64,000 nt of DNA, from the NCBI GenBank assembly GCA_025201365.1, contig JAIXMF010000005.1, positions 1,302,001 to 1,366,000 on the forward strand, given 5' to 3'. This stretch comes from Syncephalis plumigaleata (taxonomy: Eukaryota; Zoopagomycota; Zoopagomycetes; Zoopagales; Piptocephalidaceae). Shown here piece by piece: positions 11,622-23,253 of the stretch. The position numbers were made by a program, and so were the translations under genes. Every line of letters starts with the position of its first letter. The first letter of the stretch is position 1. A model generated the notes under the pieces. That model made no database searches, was not told the DNA's origin, and saw only the letters and a list, made by a program, of their open reading frames with translations.

Positions 11622-13420
11622 CGTTCGCTATTGGTCAATAAGTGTACAATGAATATACGATAGTAGTGCCGGGTTAGTATGCAATTCAAGTGAATGTAGG
11701 AGAGTGAGAATGAAAGAGAGATAGGAAGAAAGAGAGAAACGATGCAGTCTACCGGATAACCTGTAGAGAGTAGGCATCCATTTTAAATCATTGGAGAAGG
11801 ATCAAGAGGAACAAGTTATTGGCCCTTTTTATCGTCATAGTTTCAGACAACGGAAAATGCAGGTCCATTTACTTGTGTCTCTCTCTTTCTCTCTTTCTCT
11901 CTTTCTTCTTAAGAACACAATAAAGCAATGACTAGCTTACCTGTTAGTATAATTGTTTATGTAATTATTAGAAAGAACCGTTGCTTCGTTTCAAGTCAAC
12001 ACACGTGATAATAATAACGATAATGGATATGAGTAAGGAAACCTAGACACCAAGTCAAAGGTAATAGGAATGTTGAAATACTAGAAAGTGATATAGAAAG
12101 AAAGGAATGCACTACACCAGAACACCACAAACAGAAAGAGAGAGAGACAGAAACAGAAAGACGAGTAAAGAAAAAATATCCTTAGCCGTATAGTAGTAGA
12201 ATTGATCGGAGTCACTTTGTTGATAGATAGAACAATCGATATATGAAAATGATAAGCGATGAGGTACCTTGGCAAGGGAAAAGATAATATAGAGGGCAAT
12301 TATTTAATAAACGAGTAAAGCGGGAAAGAAAGATGAATATTAATATGGTCACCAAGAGAACGAATTGACATGTATGCGCATACACACGTTACTTTGATGG
12401 TTCTATTACTACTGCTACTGCTACTACTACTAGTAGTAGACGAGCACAACTAAACCACCAGTATACTTGACGTATGCACATTGTACACACACACACGTAT
12501 ATAAGTAGAGGCAGTAGTAAATGAAATACACGTGTAGTAAACAAACCAATCAAAATGAAACAATTGACTATATCACTGATACTAATCAATCGAAATATAG
12601 AATGATACTGTAATAAAAAGAAAGAATCAATAATGACTCTAATAAATAATGATGATATCGTAGTATAAGTCAAGATTAGTATATACAGTAGTTAACTAGA
12701 ATGAATAGAGAATAGTTGTGTAGTACTTAAGTTGCGCAACTACGAAGAGAAGAAACGGTGTTTGTCGCCGTTGTTGTCGTTAGGATTGTAATCATGAAGG
12801 TGTCTCTAATACTTTGACAACATATACCTTCTCGTATTTAACAGTACTAACCACTCAACGAGACACCTTATCCTTATCCCCTTTATTCAATGTGTACATA
12901 TGCATGTATGAACCGTATAGATATACCCTTTACTTGTTCACATAAGGCATTATCTACATTGCGATGCATGCATCTTTCCTATGGCTACATTCTTTTACAA
13001 ATCAACTATAGCTTGTCATTGCCATCAGAATAGGAGTACAGTCCTTTTGTTTGTTTCTCAAAGTTGAGGATGTTTGCATTCAAGGAATGGACGGTGTGTA
13101 AAGATGAAGATAAGGTTAAGGAAAGAATAGAAGAACCAGGAAGAACTTGTCCTCTCTAGACTGACAGACAAGTAAAGGCCTTTACATTTCAATTGTATTA
13201 CTATATGAATGTAGAGGAGATACACTCACTCAATGGCGTTAACTAATTCGTATATTGAATATGAATGATAATTCCCGTGTTATAACATGCATCATTTATT
13301 TCATATACACATACATTTGTGACAGAGGTATATATATGCTTATAAACGGGAATATGGGGTTTTTGTTTCTCAATAATAATGATGATGATAATGGTGGTAA
13401 TTATAGCAGCAGTATATCCC
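11622..13420. other. 1.8-kb intergenic region
   Basis: AT-rich sequence between the VTC4 start and the cytochrome b5 stop. It has a CTTT/CTCT-rich tract near 11880-11910, CA and TAG microsatellites, and a GTAGTAG-type run near 12410-12440. A 10-bp inverted repeat (AAGGTGTCTC at 12797-12806 with its complement at 12860-12869) encloses about 53 bp and may be a weak stem. Open frames here are short and low-complexity. No gene was recognised. Confidence 0.5.
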
Positions 13421-14088
13421 TTAAGACAATAGTTTGAAGGCAATATAGCCACCAATAATCAATGCTGGTACTAGAATACGAAGAGCACTAAATAGGATAA
13501 GGAAAGATACGATTATTACAAATGATAACAGGATACATGGTCATATTAATGACTTACCTTCCCTCCTCTACGGGTGTACGCTTAGCCGATGGTAATACGT
13601 TCTTCTTGGTATCTTTTGAAATGGACTAGTTACAAAGGTAAGTGCCAGCATAGTATATAGGATACAAATATACAAATAATAGATATATATATATATATAT
13701 TAGTACCATTATTTATTCATCTATCTTAGCTTATTAGCTAATAGTAATATCTATTTACGTTTGGGTCCAACTCGCCAATAATGTATTTGGCCAATAGTTC
13801 ACGGGCTTCATCGCTATGGCCTACATCCTCGAATGCTTCTGTGCAGTCTAGACCAGCCTGCTCCAATAGAACTTCCTCACCACCTGGATGCTACAAGTAG
13901 AAAAAGAAGAGTAAGTATATATATGTATAGCGTGGAATAGTTTGCTATTCTATTCACGTATAATGATAGAGTATATTACTTACATCTTCAACAAACTTGG
14001 TGACATCATAGACTTTGCCATGAATAACCATCCACAAATCCTTCTTGTGGTTGTGTTTGCTAACTTCCTCAAGTGTGATTATTGACAT
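13421..14088 (-). CDS. CYB5: cytochrome b5, tail-anchored
   Basis: ER-membrane haem protein donating electrons to lipid desaturases and hydroxylases. Exons are 13984-14088, 13759-13890, 13558-13625 and about 13421-13487. The product is about 125 residues, normal for the family. It starts [40 protein letters not shown] carries the first haem-ligand His (HPGG), and [14 protein letters not shown] carries the second (GHS). The last exon encodes one hydrophobic helix ([19 protein letters not shown]) at the very C-terminus, the expected tail anchor. The third exon joins in frame only if the acceptor is the TAG at 13626-13628. No lesion was seen. Confidence 0.95.
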
Positions 14089-14667
14089 AATGAACGAGTG
14101 TAGCGGTAAGGAACAACAATAAAGATATCAGTTCAAACTGGAGGTGTATTGCACGTTTGACTTGTGTCAACAAACTAGTATGCAATATAAACGGTGAGAC
14201 CGTAGAGAAGCAAACAAATAGACGAGAAGAACAAGAGTAAGAGAGAGAAGAAAGAAAGAAAAGGCTACATATACACTATATATACACACGCACATACACA
14301 TCCATTCATATTCAGCAGGTCCGTATTCGGAATAAAATTACCATTCAACCGACCACTACTGCAACTACCATCATCATAGTGATAATGCTGAATGTGCTAT
14401 TCCCATTGGTGGATTAATGCTTAAATGGCATGTCATGATTGGAAGAAAACAAATGGAGATGGAACGGAAAAAACATGATAGAATCTCACCGTAGATTGGC
14501 AAACAAATCCATCAGGTGTCATTATCATCATCCATGAGTAACAAATAGAGGAAATGATGTGATTCTAGAAATACTACATAAACACACACACATGTTGTAT
14601 CTCTTAACATTCTATGCTTATGAGAGAATTATATTTAATAAACTAAAAAGATTTTTAATTCAATTCT
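14089..14667. other. intergenic region
   Basis: AT-rich 580 bp with AG- and CA-type simple repeats. It is upstream of cytochrome b5 and downstream of CCT5. Nothing else was recognised. Confidence 0.55.
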
Positions 14668-16907
14668 TTACGCTTCTGGTTGCGTAATAATAACATCATC
14701 AATCTTTAGAATCATCTTAACAAGCTGTGTGGCTAACAGGAATTGTTGTCGCTTGGAGATGAGTGGGTCGAATACGTGTTGCGCGCGCATATCTAGAATA
14801 TCATACACACATGAGATGCAACAATATAGGATTGATTTAGTTCATGTAAATATTGCTTATAGATATTACTTCACTTACCGTTGGATCCCTTCATTAGACA
14901 ATCGATACCTAGACGGCTATTGCCCTCCGTGGCCTGTTGCGACTTGACATGAGCCAATGTTTCAATTGGGGATAGACCACTGTTCTCGGCCAATGCAAGT
15001 GGAGTGGCATCGAGTGCGGTGGCAAAGGCACGCATCGCATATTGTTCAATCGATGATACCTGCCCATTACACATTCATTAGTACAATGACTAACATTCAT
15101 TCATTTATTAATCAGCTAACTTACCTTGTCGGCTGCTTGTTCAACAGCTAATGAACAGCTAATCTCTGCTGCACCACCACCATACACTACACGGTTGTCA
15201 CGCACCAAATTGCGTACTACACAGATAGCATCGTGAAGTGATCGTTTGGCCTCATCGATAATCTAACCAGTGAAGATTATTAGCATCATCAATTACAATT
15301 TACATGATGTAACCTACCATCTTGTTACCGCCACGAACGAATACCGTAACTGCGCGTGTGTTGGCACACTCCTCGATAACAATCATACGATCCTTGGTGG
15401 TACCGAATGAAATCTCACGTACAATGCCTGCCTTGCCCAATTTATCCGCTGTCAAATCTTCGAATCGTGGTACAATACGACCATTGGTAGCAATAGCAAT
15501 CAACTAGTAGTATCATAATAAATATATATATATGTATATGTATATCATATTATGTTTAGCTTACCTCAATCTCTTGACCACCCACCCAACGTACAGCTGG
15601 CAATTGATTCTGCATCAACAAATGGTTGGCCTCATCGTCAAAGCCCCATTGACAAATGACTAGATTGGCACCGGTATCCTTGACCTTGCTAATCATTTCC
15701 TCGAACTTTTGACGTTCATAGTCGCGTAGCTTCTCGTATTCCTCGACATTGTTAATGTCCAAATGATGCTTGGTCTTTGGTTTAGGTGGCTCGAATGGAC
15801 ATGTAAGAATGGCTAGCTTGGCATCCTTGACCTCACGAGGCATTTGTGGCTGCGAGAAATCCTTGTCGATAACGACACCTTGAATAAGCTGTGTATCGCC
15901 TAGTGAACCGCCAACTTTGCCATCGACCTTGATCAAGTCGAATTGAACGTCCTTACGTTCGAGGTCGGCCACCGATAGTACGGCATCTACGGCGATACGT
16001 GCAAATTGTTCGTGACACTTTGAAACACTAGTGAAATAGTTAGCAAGCAGAATAAATCAATAAACTAGATTAACTTACATCTTACTACCAAGACTGGTCA
16101 TGGCACACTTGAACAAGTTCTCCGTATTATCCTTGCTAAATGGTACCACATCGGAAATTGTATTCAAATGTGCCACTGCAATTTGACAGGCACGTTCAAA
16201 TCCATCAGCAACACGAATAGGATGGATACCACGATCCAATAGTTGTTCCGCTTGTTCCAACAATGCACCAGCCAATACTATAGAATGTATGTATATACAC
16301 AATATGAGTACACATATACATACATACATACATACATACGTATGTAGTCACTTACCAACTACACCGGTGGTACCATCGCCAATCTCGTCATCTTGAGACT
16401 TGGACAATTGCACCAAGAGTTTGGCTACCTGATGCTCGACCTCCATATCATTTAGAATGGTGGCGCCATCATTAGTGACGGTAATATCACCATCGGGTGA
16501 AATCAATATCTTGTCCAATCCTGTACATCATGCATGTAACACTATAGTTAGTCAATGGATTCGAGTACACATGTGTCCTATATACACTCTCATCATCATC
16601 ATCATCATCATCGCAACTATTGCAATATACAGTAGGAAACATACCACGAGGACCCAACGATGACTTGATAATATTGGCTACGGTTTTGGCGGCTAGAATA
16701 TGTGCCTAGACAATAGGTGAGCATCATCACACGACTATTACACGTAGAATCAAGCGCGTCAAGGCTTAGATCTAACAAACAAACAAGCCATACTGTCTTT
16801 CATCTTACTTTTTGCGCATCTAGTCCCGTTACTCGCAGCTTCTTGTCTTGTTCACGAACAATGATGAACGGACGACCATACTCATCGGTAGCGTAGACAG
16901 CATCCAT
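14668..16907 (-). CDS. CCT5: T-complex protein 1 subunit epsilon (CCT5)
   Basis: Subunit of the cytosolic CCT/TRiC chaperonin that folds actin, tubulin and other proteins. It starts at 16907 with [20 protein letters not shown], the epsilon-type N-terminus. Group II chaperonin motifs follow in order: [24 protein letters not shown] (ATP/metal site), [32 protein letters not shown] (epsilon-specific), [45 protein letters not shown] and [20 protein letters not shown]. The end is [15 protein letters not shown]-stop at 14668-14670. At least seven short introns have GTAAG/TAG borders. No frame problems were seen along the whole length, in contrast to several neighbours. Confidence 0.96.
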
Positions 16908-17247
16908 GATGTACAAAATAAGAAGAGATCAGCGAATATATAAAAGATAAGTATATAGTAGGGATCGCAACAAAAGCAAGTTAAAGCGTGAAAAATGATG
17001 ACGCTGATCCATCGCCACACTTTCTCGCCTTGTTTAATACGCCAATGATGACCACGATGATGATAATGGATTGTGATTTCACAGTTAATCAATAAAATGT
17101 TAAAACTATGTAAAATCAATGGTGCTCGCTCCTCATATACTTTTTTTACGTGATTGTATACAAAGATGCCAGCCATTACTATTACTATTACTATTATACT
17201 ATGGATAGGCAATACATAATTTTATTATAGATGTTATAGTAGATGAT
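16908..17247. other. short intergenic region
   Basis: 340 bp upstream of CCT5 and downstream of RPA12. It contains an ATTACT triplet-type run near 17176-17200. It presumably holds the CCT5 promoter. No other feature was seen. Confidence 0.5.
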
Positions 17248-17845
17248 CTAGCTGTTGACAGAAAACTTGTACCTATAATAAATGAGCAATAAACATGTAC
17301 AGAATGTAAATAGACATGTTCTTACAATAAACGCAACTATCATTGACATACCCGCATTTAACGCAATTGTAGAAAATGGTCTGACCTTCATCGGCTGAAC
17401 GTAACTGCATCGTATGGAAGGACATTTCGGGTGCACCACATTTTGGACACTTCTCTTTGATCTAGTAAGAGAAGAGCAATGAATAGGATGTCGATTTGTA
17501 TACGATAAGCATTGATACTTACCGTGGCAGCTGTTTCGCGTTTCTTCGTTTGTTGCACCAACATACGCTTTAACTTGAGCGGCGAGTTGAATGCATTTTC
17601 TGCACTTTTCGTCACTACCTCAAACGACTCGAATACTATGCGATATGCGTGTTAGTCGATTGTTGGCTACTCGCTTTTCGCTAACATTGACTTACACTGA
17701 GCAGACTGGGAATCACCACATTGATTGCATACAATTACGGATTGTTCCGCAATGGCATCTAATAGATTGCCGCAAGAGGGACAAAAGAAAGCGAGCCATA
17801 TTGATGGCGGTTCTGGAATCCGTAAGATTCAAACGACTGTGCCAT
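17248..17845 (-). CDS. RPA12: DNA-directed RNA polymerase I subunit RPA12
   Basis: Small Pol I subunit with TFIIS-like RNA-cleavage function. The N-terminal zinc ribbon shows [12 protein letters not shown] and VIVCNQCG. The middle matches yeast Rpa12 ([20 protein letters not shown]). The C-terminal TFIIS-type ribbon has [20 protein letters not shown], the catalytic RSADEGQT and [11 protein letters not shown], ending VNS-stop at 17248-17250. Introns are short; the last exon is only about 24 coding bases. The ATG at 17845 (MAQSFES) is one frame away from the first zinc ribbon, so a base appears to be missing near 17800 or the true start lies elsewhere. Identity is clear from the last 90 residues. 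Confidence 0.9.
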
Positions 17846-18159
17846 ATTGATGCTGAAGTAACGTTGTAAAGAAATAAGAATAGAAAAGCGTTTTATGAGT
17901 ATGAAAAAAAAAGAAAAAAGGCAAGCTAACTATTAATATTCTCCCGTATGTGTCAACGTTCATATTACACACACCAAGTGGACTGCCTGCTTTATTACTC
18001 ATACCTACTAACTAACATTTGACCTTTATCATAACTAACAGATGACATGCTTTATACAGGCATACTTAGAATATTACGCGTGGAATTATCGACTAAGCAA
18101 GTATAAATATAGAGTCGTTAAAGTATTATCATGTTAATGAAAAATAAAAACATAATAAC
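17846..18159. other. intergenic region
   Basis: AT-rich 310 bp between the RPA12 start and the repeat at 18160. No coding or RNA feature was recognised. Confidence 0.5.
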
Positions 18160-18545
18160 GACACGAATACAGCGTATGATATGGAATATGCGAGTATTTG
18201 TAATGCGAATCCGATTTATTTGATATGGTATAGTTGACACTGTAAACTATCATTGAAGCATTGGTAAAATCGAGTATTGCATTCTCGTTGTAAGCATATA
18301 TGCATACGTGTTATTCCATTCACTAGGTTGCTAACTATTAAATTGTTAATAACATTAGTCGAATATGACTACACGACACACAAGACTTATGGGTAAGATG
18401 ATAGCGGAAGACATGTATATAAATCCATTAATAAATTCCACTAGATATATTGATTGTGAATTGGATGATGTAGCCCGATGGCCATAGCAGCAATGAATGA
18501 ATTTGAACTAGGTGGCAATATCTCCATGTTATTACAGCCATGATA
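18160..18545 (+). repeat. diverged duplicate of 57575-57965 (inverted)
   Basis: Reads as the reverse complement of 57575-57965 over about 385 bp, with scattered differences (for example the shared block around TATATGCATACGTG at 18298 and 57815). Its right end encodes the RRM end of a PUF60-like protein, so both copies carry remnants of the same gene. A 50-bp continuation found in the 57.5-kb copy (GCGTAAACACGGAT) turns up here only at about 20985-21035. Confidence 0.8.
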
Positions 18546-19173
18546 CCTGGCACATTGATCGAAGGCATGAAGGCATTAAAAGGATTGGCACCACATAAGC
18601 ATCACTGCCGCGATAGCCATACAGCTACTACGAGTACTATGGTCAAAGGTGGTATACACTACATACATACATACATACATACATACGTAGCAATACCTTG
18701 ACAGGACAATCCATGCAATACCACCGGTGGAACCATTGAATAGCGTATTGGGTGAAGAAACATCAGCATTATAGGAAGTCAACGTTACGCGGTAATGCAG
18801 AAACTCGCACAGAGTGAAGAGGTAAGCAACGCATGTACTGGTATATCGAATAACATTGCTGGTGTAGGCAGCTCGTGTTGCACATGATCGTGCACAAAAG
18901 ACGACAACACGACAACTACTGTGGTGCGTATGCTAATGCAGTCACTGCCGGTGAAGCGGACGATGCACTAAAGAAGATCGAGGAGGAGTGTCGTCGTTTT
19001 GGTGCGTAACTCGTATTCATATTGAAGTAGACGACGATCGCTGGTGCCGCCTATATATTCGTGCAGTTTGATGACGTGTCTGATGCATAACAAGCGGTGA
19101 AGATGCTCATGGCCGCTGATTCGGTGGACGACAGTTGACGGCCTACTTTTACAACCAGGATGCGTTTATTTGA
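18440..19173 (+). pseudogene. PUF60-like splicing factor pseudogene
   Basis: PUF60 (poly-U-binding 60 kDa factor) helps select 3' splice sites. Visible remnants in order are: the end of an RRM (AAMNEFELGG, then QYLHVITA in a shifted frame) near 18495-18540; a linker (AMIPGTLIEGMKALKGLAPH); RYAVMQKLAQSEE near 18790-18820 followed by an intron; and a C-terminal U2AF-homology domain (NAVTAGEADDALKKIEEECRR, YIFVQFDDVSDA, FGGRQLTAYFYNQDAFI) ending at 19173. The U2AF-homology domain is cut by stop codons at a Gln and a Trp position and by several one-base frame changes. Introns are kept, so this is not a processed copy. A live paralogue is not in the window. SPF45/RBM17 is the closest alternative identity. 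Confidence 0.7.
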
Positions 19174-20160
19174 GGTAATCATCGATTAGCTATGTAGACA
19201 TCAGGAATAATAAAGTGAATATCTCAATCTGGACATTCATACGACATATGTTGCCACGATGTGTAGTCGACCAATAGTCCTAGAATGATGCATCATTAAA
19301 CATTACCTACAATGAAGTGTCAATTACAATGTGGTATACCTTTACAGCTGGTAATACACTACTAGTATATGATATGCTAGATGTCGTAGTAGCTGATCGA
19401 TACGTACTAACCTATTGAATGATGATGGATTTGATGTAATCTTGTCTAATAAAAAGTATTAGTAGTATGATATGGTGCATTGTACTTACTTGAATGTTTG
19501 CTTTTTAGATATGACCAATGTAAACACGCTTAGACAAGTGTATACAGGAGATTATGAATATTTATTGACAGAAAAAGCAAAACAAACATATTTGATACAG
19601 TTGGCCATACATGGCGCATATTGAATGGAAATAGGAAAAGTGTGGCAACGGCCACATTGTTGGTATAACCCGATAGTAGTAGTAGTAGTAATAATAAAAA
19701 CCTAATAGTAATGTTAGTTGTTGTATTAGTAGTGTATATTAGTGTTGACTTACCTTATTATTATTATTCATCGGTATCACACAACGCACGCGACGATCAT
19801 GCTTGCGTTGTGGTTCGTCCGTGTCGGTAGGTCGACCGACACAGACTTGGAGGGAGAGGGAGTGGTAGGTGAAATGGGAGGAGAAGGAAGATGAGGGCGG
19901 GAGTGCGGGAGTTGCGGCGAGAGCGGAGAGGGGACGGCTGGGTCGAGCCGTGGTGTTGGTTTAAAGATGATTGTCAATGGAGCGACGTCCCGTTGGTATT
20001 GGACGTCTTCCATTGGCGTTGGTGTGTTATTGGAGGAGGAGGAGGAGTGGTAGTGGCGGATGAACAGAAGTCAGGAGAGGAGAGGGATTTGGATGTAGAA
20101 GGATCGAGAGGAGGGAGAGAGGAGCGGGAGAGAGGAGTGGAGGCGTAGCGCCAATGCGGC
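19174..20160. other. intergenic, with a GC-rich proline-coding island
   Basis: 19174-19750 is AT-rich with no recognised gene. 19790-20150 is strikingly GC-rich for this window and purine-rich on the + strand. On the minus strand it encodes a proline/serine-rich stretch in one frame. Another frame reads DEPQRKHDRRVRCVIP and ends at a good GTAAGT donor near 19753. Below it, 19500-19690 on the minus strand has a 45-codon open frame with hydrophobic residues. These could be exons of one unknown gene, but no family was recognised and the frame is uncertain. Confidence 0.3.
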
Positions 20161-20495
20161 TTAGCCGCTCGCGTTCCACTGGCGCCAGAGCTTCTTGCGC
20201 TCGATAGCACGTTGTTTGATGCGCTCTAGGATGCTATCCTTGCGCTTACGCTCGAAATGACGAGCTTTTTTATGCACTCGGTGCACTTTAGTTTTAACTC
20301 GATTTCGGAGTAGGATTGCTTACGAACGATCATGGAAGCGGACGTGGCTTGCGAGTTATAAAATGGGCGTAAGCCCATCATACCACACTAAGTGTGACGT
20401 ATTAGTAACGCGTTTCAACTGCTAGTGCCATAATCACTTACCGTGACGTGTGGTGGCACAATGTTATTGCCCTGTGCACCGTGCACAGATGGCAT
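20161..20495 (-). CDS. small basic protein, possibly mitochondrial bS21-like
   Basis: Two exons, 20442-20495 (18 codons, MPSVHGAQGNNIVPPHVT) and 20161-20387, separated by a clean GTAAGT/TAG intron. Exon 2 reads CGMMGLRPFYNSQATSASMI, then VRKQSYSEIELKLK, then, after a one-base frame change near 20275, VHRVHKKARHFERKRKD and a Lys/Arg-rich helix ending WNASG-stop. The short strand, helix and very basic C-terminal tail resemble ribosomal protein bS21 in layout, but the match is too weak to name. The one-base discrepancy has the same direction as in other genes here. Confidence 0.4.
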
Positions 20496-21190
20496 AAAGA
20501 TGGATTGGTAAGCTGAAAACATACTGCAGATGAACACAGGTAGATGCAGATGGATGCTTGTACTATCAATTAATTAGAACAGCGTGAGTAACATAGAACA
20601 AGTATGCAGTGGGGAGGAGCACATATGGAGCACGTACAATAGAAAGTATTCGAGAAGAGCGCTTGCAGTGCAAATAGCATAGTCATGCACACGAGACTAC
20701 TACACACGAGAGAACATACAACGGGTAGAACAGAGACGAATACGTACAAACAGCATACAAGAGAGATACAGCAGCAACACAATCAGCAATATACTTACCA
20801 GTTATGGTTTAGTAAGCTACAAGAAACGAACAGCGTTTAAAGTTCAAGTGAATAGCTTTTAGTGAGTGCTTTTTAGTGTTGAAAGAAAGAAAGAAATGAA
20901 TGAGTTGATGATGTGACATTATTTAGTGCGCGTCCTTTTTATACCACACACTAAATAAGCAGACAAAATTACTTGCTCATTCCATTACAGCGTAAACACG
21001 GATTTTATTATGATGTACTCGCTATGATATTCTTGCCAATGCTTCTACGCAATAAACATCCATCTTTGCAATAACTATATGCTGATGCTTCGAGCAACTG
21101 CTGTTCTACATTGATGCAAATGGTGTATATCATAGATGAATCTATACTAGATGATTAGTCTTGCTAGGTTTTGACGACGACTGTAACGGT
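20496..21190. other. upstream region plus start of repeat territory
   Basis: Upstream flank of the small basic gene. The segment at 20985-21035 repeats the intron-like continuation of the PUF60 fragment found near 57570 (GCGTAAACACGGATTTTATT). No gene was recognised. Confidence 0.4.
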
Positions 21191-21670
21191 TAGTCCACCC
21201 ACTGACCGAGAATAACATCCGACTCCATTCTAATTACCGAATACTTGCTGCGGTATGTCAGCCATGTGATATGCCCAGTTTAATTTACCGATTGAGATGA
21301 CGATTGCCCATACTCATATGGAAATGCCGTCAATGGTAATAATCGAGTGTTCGCTATGCTGGCAGTAATTAATGTAGCATAGATTGCATAATAGCAGTAT
21401 CGCGTGTATCAATATCTATAATTGATCATAGCATATGGATGTTTATAAACTGATGATGATGATGATGGTATCATTAGTAGTAATAATTGCTAGCTGATCA
21501 TTCTAATCCATTCAACTAATAATGAATATCGTACGCGAATACAGTATAATAAAGTAACAGTTTATAATTGGTATGTGTCTGACAACTTGGTTCTATGTGT
21601 TCATGATGATCGAATGAATCAGGTTGTTATTCAATAGGCCTTCTAGGACACCATTGATGGGATGTTGCTA

Positions 21671-22985
21671 TTAGTTACATGAATGCATAGCAGTGTTAAT
21701 GACGTGTCCATTGTTATTGTTCACAACAAGTCGGCATCGATTGCATAGCCATTCCGGTTGATCAGATCGATAGCTCCAACATCTAGGACATTTATGTCGT
21801 GCCGATAAACGTAGAATCATTTGACCAGATGCGCCATTCATAGTGTCTATTACGTTGTCGATCAATAGTCATTACCATGGCATAATCATGCTTCATACTT
21901 CATACTTACTTGGTAATGATATCGTTTCACTAATAAGGACAGTGTCATTTCTCGTGGTTAATGTCGACTGTGCAGCAACATTAACCGATGCGCATAAGAA
22001 CAGTTCAGGTAGTTGTGATGCTAATGCGTATTGCTTAATAAACTATATACGACCAATATCACTATCGCTATTATTATTATTATTGTCTTACCATATTTCT
22101 GTAGTAGCTGACCTAGTGGAGATATTGCTCTGTCTTCTAGTTCTAGTGCCAGATCGATTTGCGCGCTTGTCTTGATTCCCCTGTCAGCCAATGAGATTTG
22201 TAAATAAATAATCCGTTATACTGCAGATAGCACTTACTTGGCCTGTCGCACCTTCTCGACTAGCTGGTAGTACTGACTACGAAGATGTCGTAGCACTGTC
22301 CACTCTTGCTCCAAAGCAATATTATGCCGACAACCATCCTATTCATTACCAATGCTCGAGTGTTAGACCACACATAGCTCAGTAATTGCAAGTGTTTACC
22401 AGAGATATCCATCCCGACTGGAATACGCTGTCAAGTGGTGTCGAACAACTCGACCAGGAAAAAAGCTGAATCTCCTCGGCTAAATGACAAGTAATTGGTG
22501 CGAATGCGCGTGTGTACACCTCAATTATCTATGCAGTATTCCTTGCTTAGCTACAGTTGCATACCAAGTATCAATGGCTTCTTACACGGTATACGGCAGT
22601 CTGTGCTGATCTTCGTGCCAATGATAATTTGTCGTCAACGTAAACGCGCTCCTTGATAGATTCAACGTAGAATGCCGATAGTTGTGAGTTGGTAAAGCGA
22701 TTCAATTCTTGAATAACTACAATAAACAAGGAAAATATTAGTTCTATCGTTGTATATGCTATTCACACTTCTTATCGACATACATTTATTGAACGAGAAT
22801 ACTTGGTAAGCCTTGCTAATTAACGTGGTAGAACAATGTAGCCCATGTAAGATACAATGATCTATCAAGTAACGATGAGAATGCAAAACGGTTGACATGA
22901 TCAATATCCATTATCACCGTAAAAATGCCAATTGACGGGACGCAACAATGTCAAGCGTAATGATAATGATAAATCAGTATTAGTC
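21671..22985 (-). pseudogene. 3' fragment of mitochondrial isoleucyl-tRNA synthetase
   Basis: Only the C-terminal part of the enzyme is present: the anticodon-binding region and the C-terminal zinc finger. Blocks read LRLTLLRPVNWHFYGDN, RYLIDHCILHGLHCSTTLIS, KAYQVFSFNK, ELNRFTNSQLSAFYVESIKE, ARRSAQTAVYRV, the well-kept HNIALEQEWTVLRHLRSQYY, LVEKVRQAK, and ILRLSARHKCPRCWSYRSDQ with LCNRCRLVV (zinc finger). The introns are still there. The donor after FNK is altered relative to the other copy. No catalytic (HIGH/KMSKS) half exists upstream, where the duplication runs into a gag fossil, so this cannot make an active enzyme. Confidence 0.8.
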
Positions 22986-23253
22986 ATGGATGTCTCATTG
23001 ATAGAGATAACTATTATCATCAATTCTATAAGATAAACGAGACAAGTAGATATATAGGTCGTAATTAAAGCTAGAACAATTGAGTTTAGCATATATGCAT
23101 TAATATGCGCGTCCATGCAAGTTGATGAGAATTCGTTGATCAACACTTTGCACATGGCGTGATGAGCATAACTTATTCACACTATATACGAATGACACCT
23201 ATATAAATATTCTTATGTTCTATTAAAAAGAAGGATTCATTAGTCAACATCTC

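Noticed and set aside
12389-12673. Hydrophobic minus-strand open frame upstream of VTC4
   Set aside because: AT-rich triplet-repeat composition, no splice or family support.
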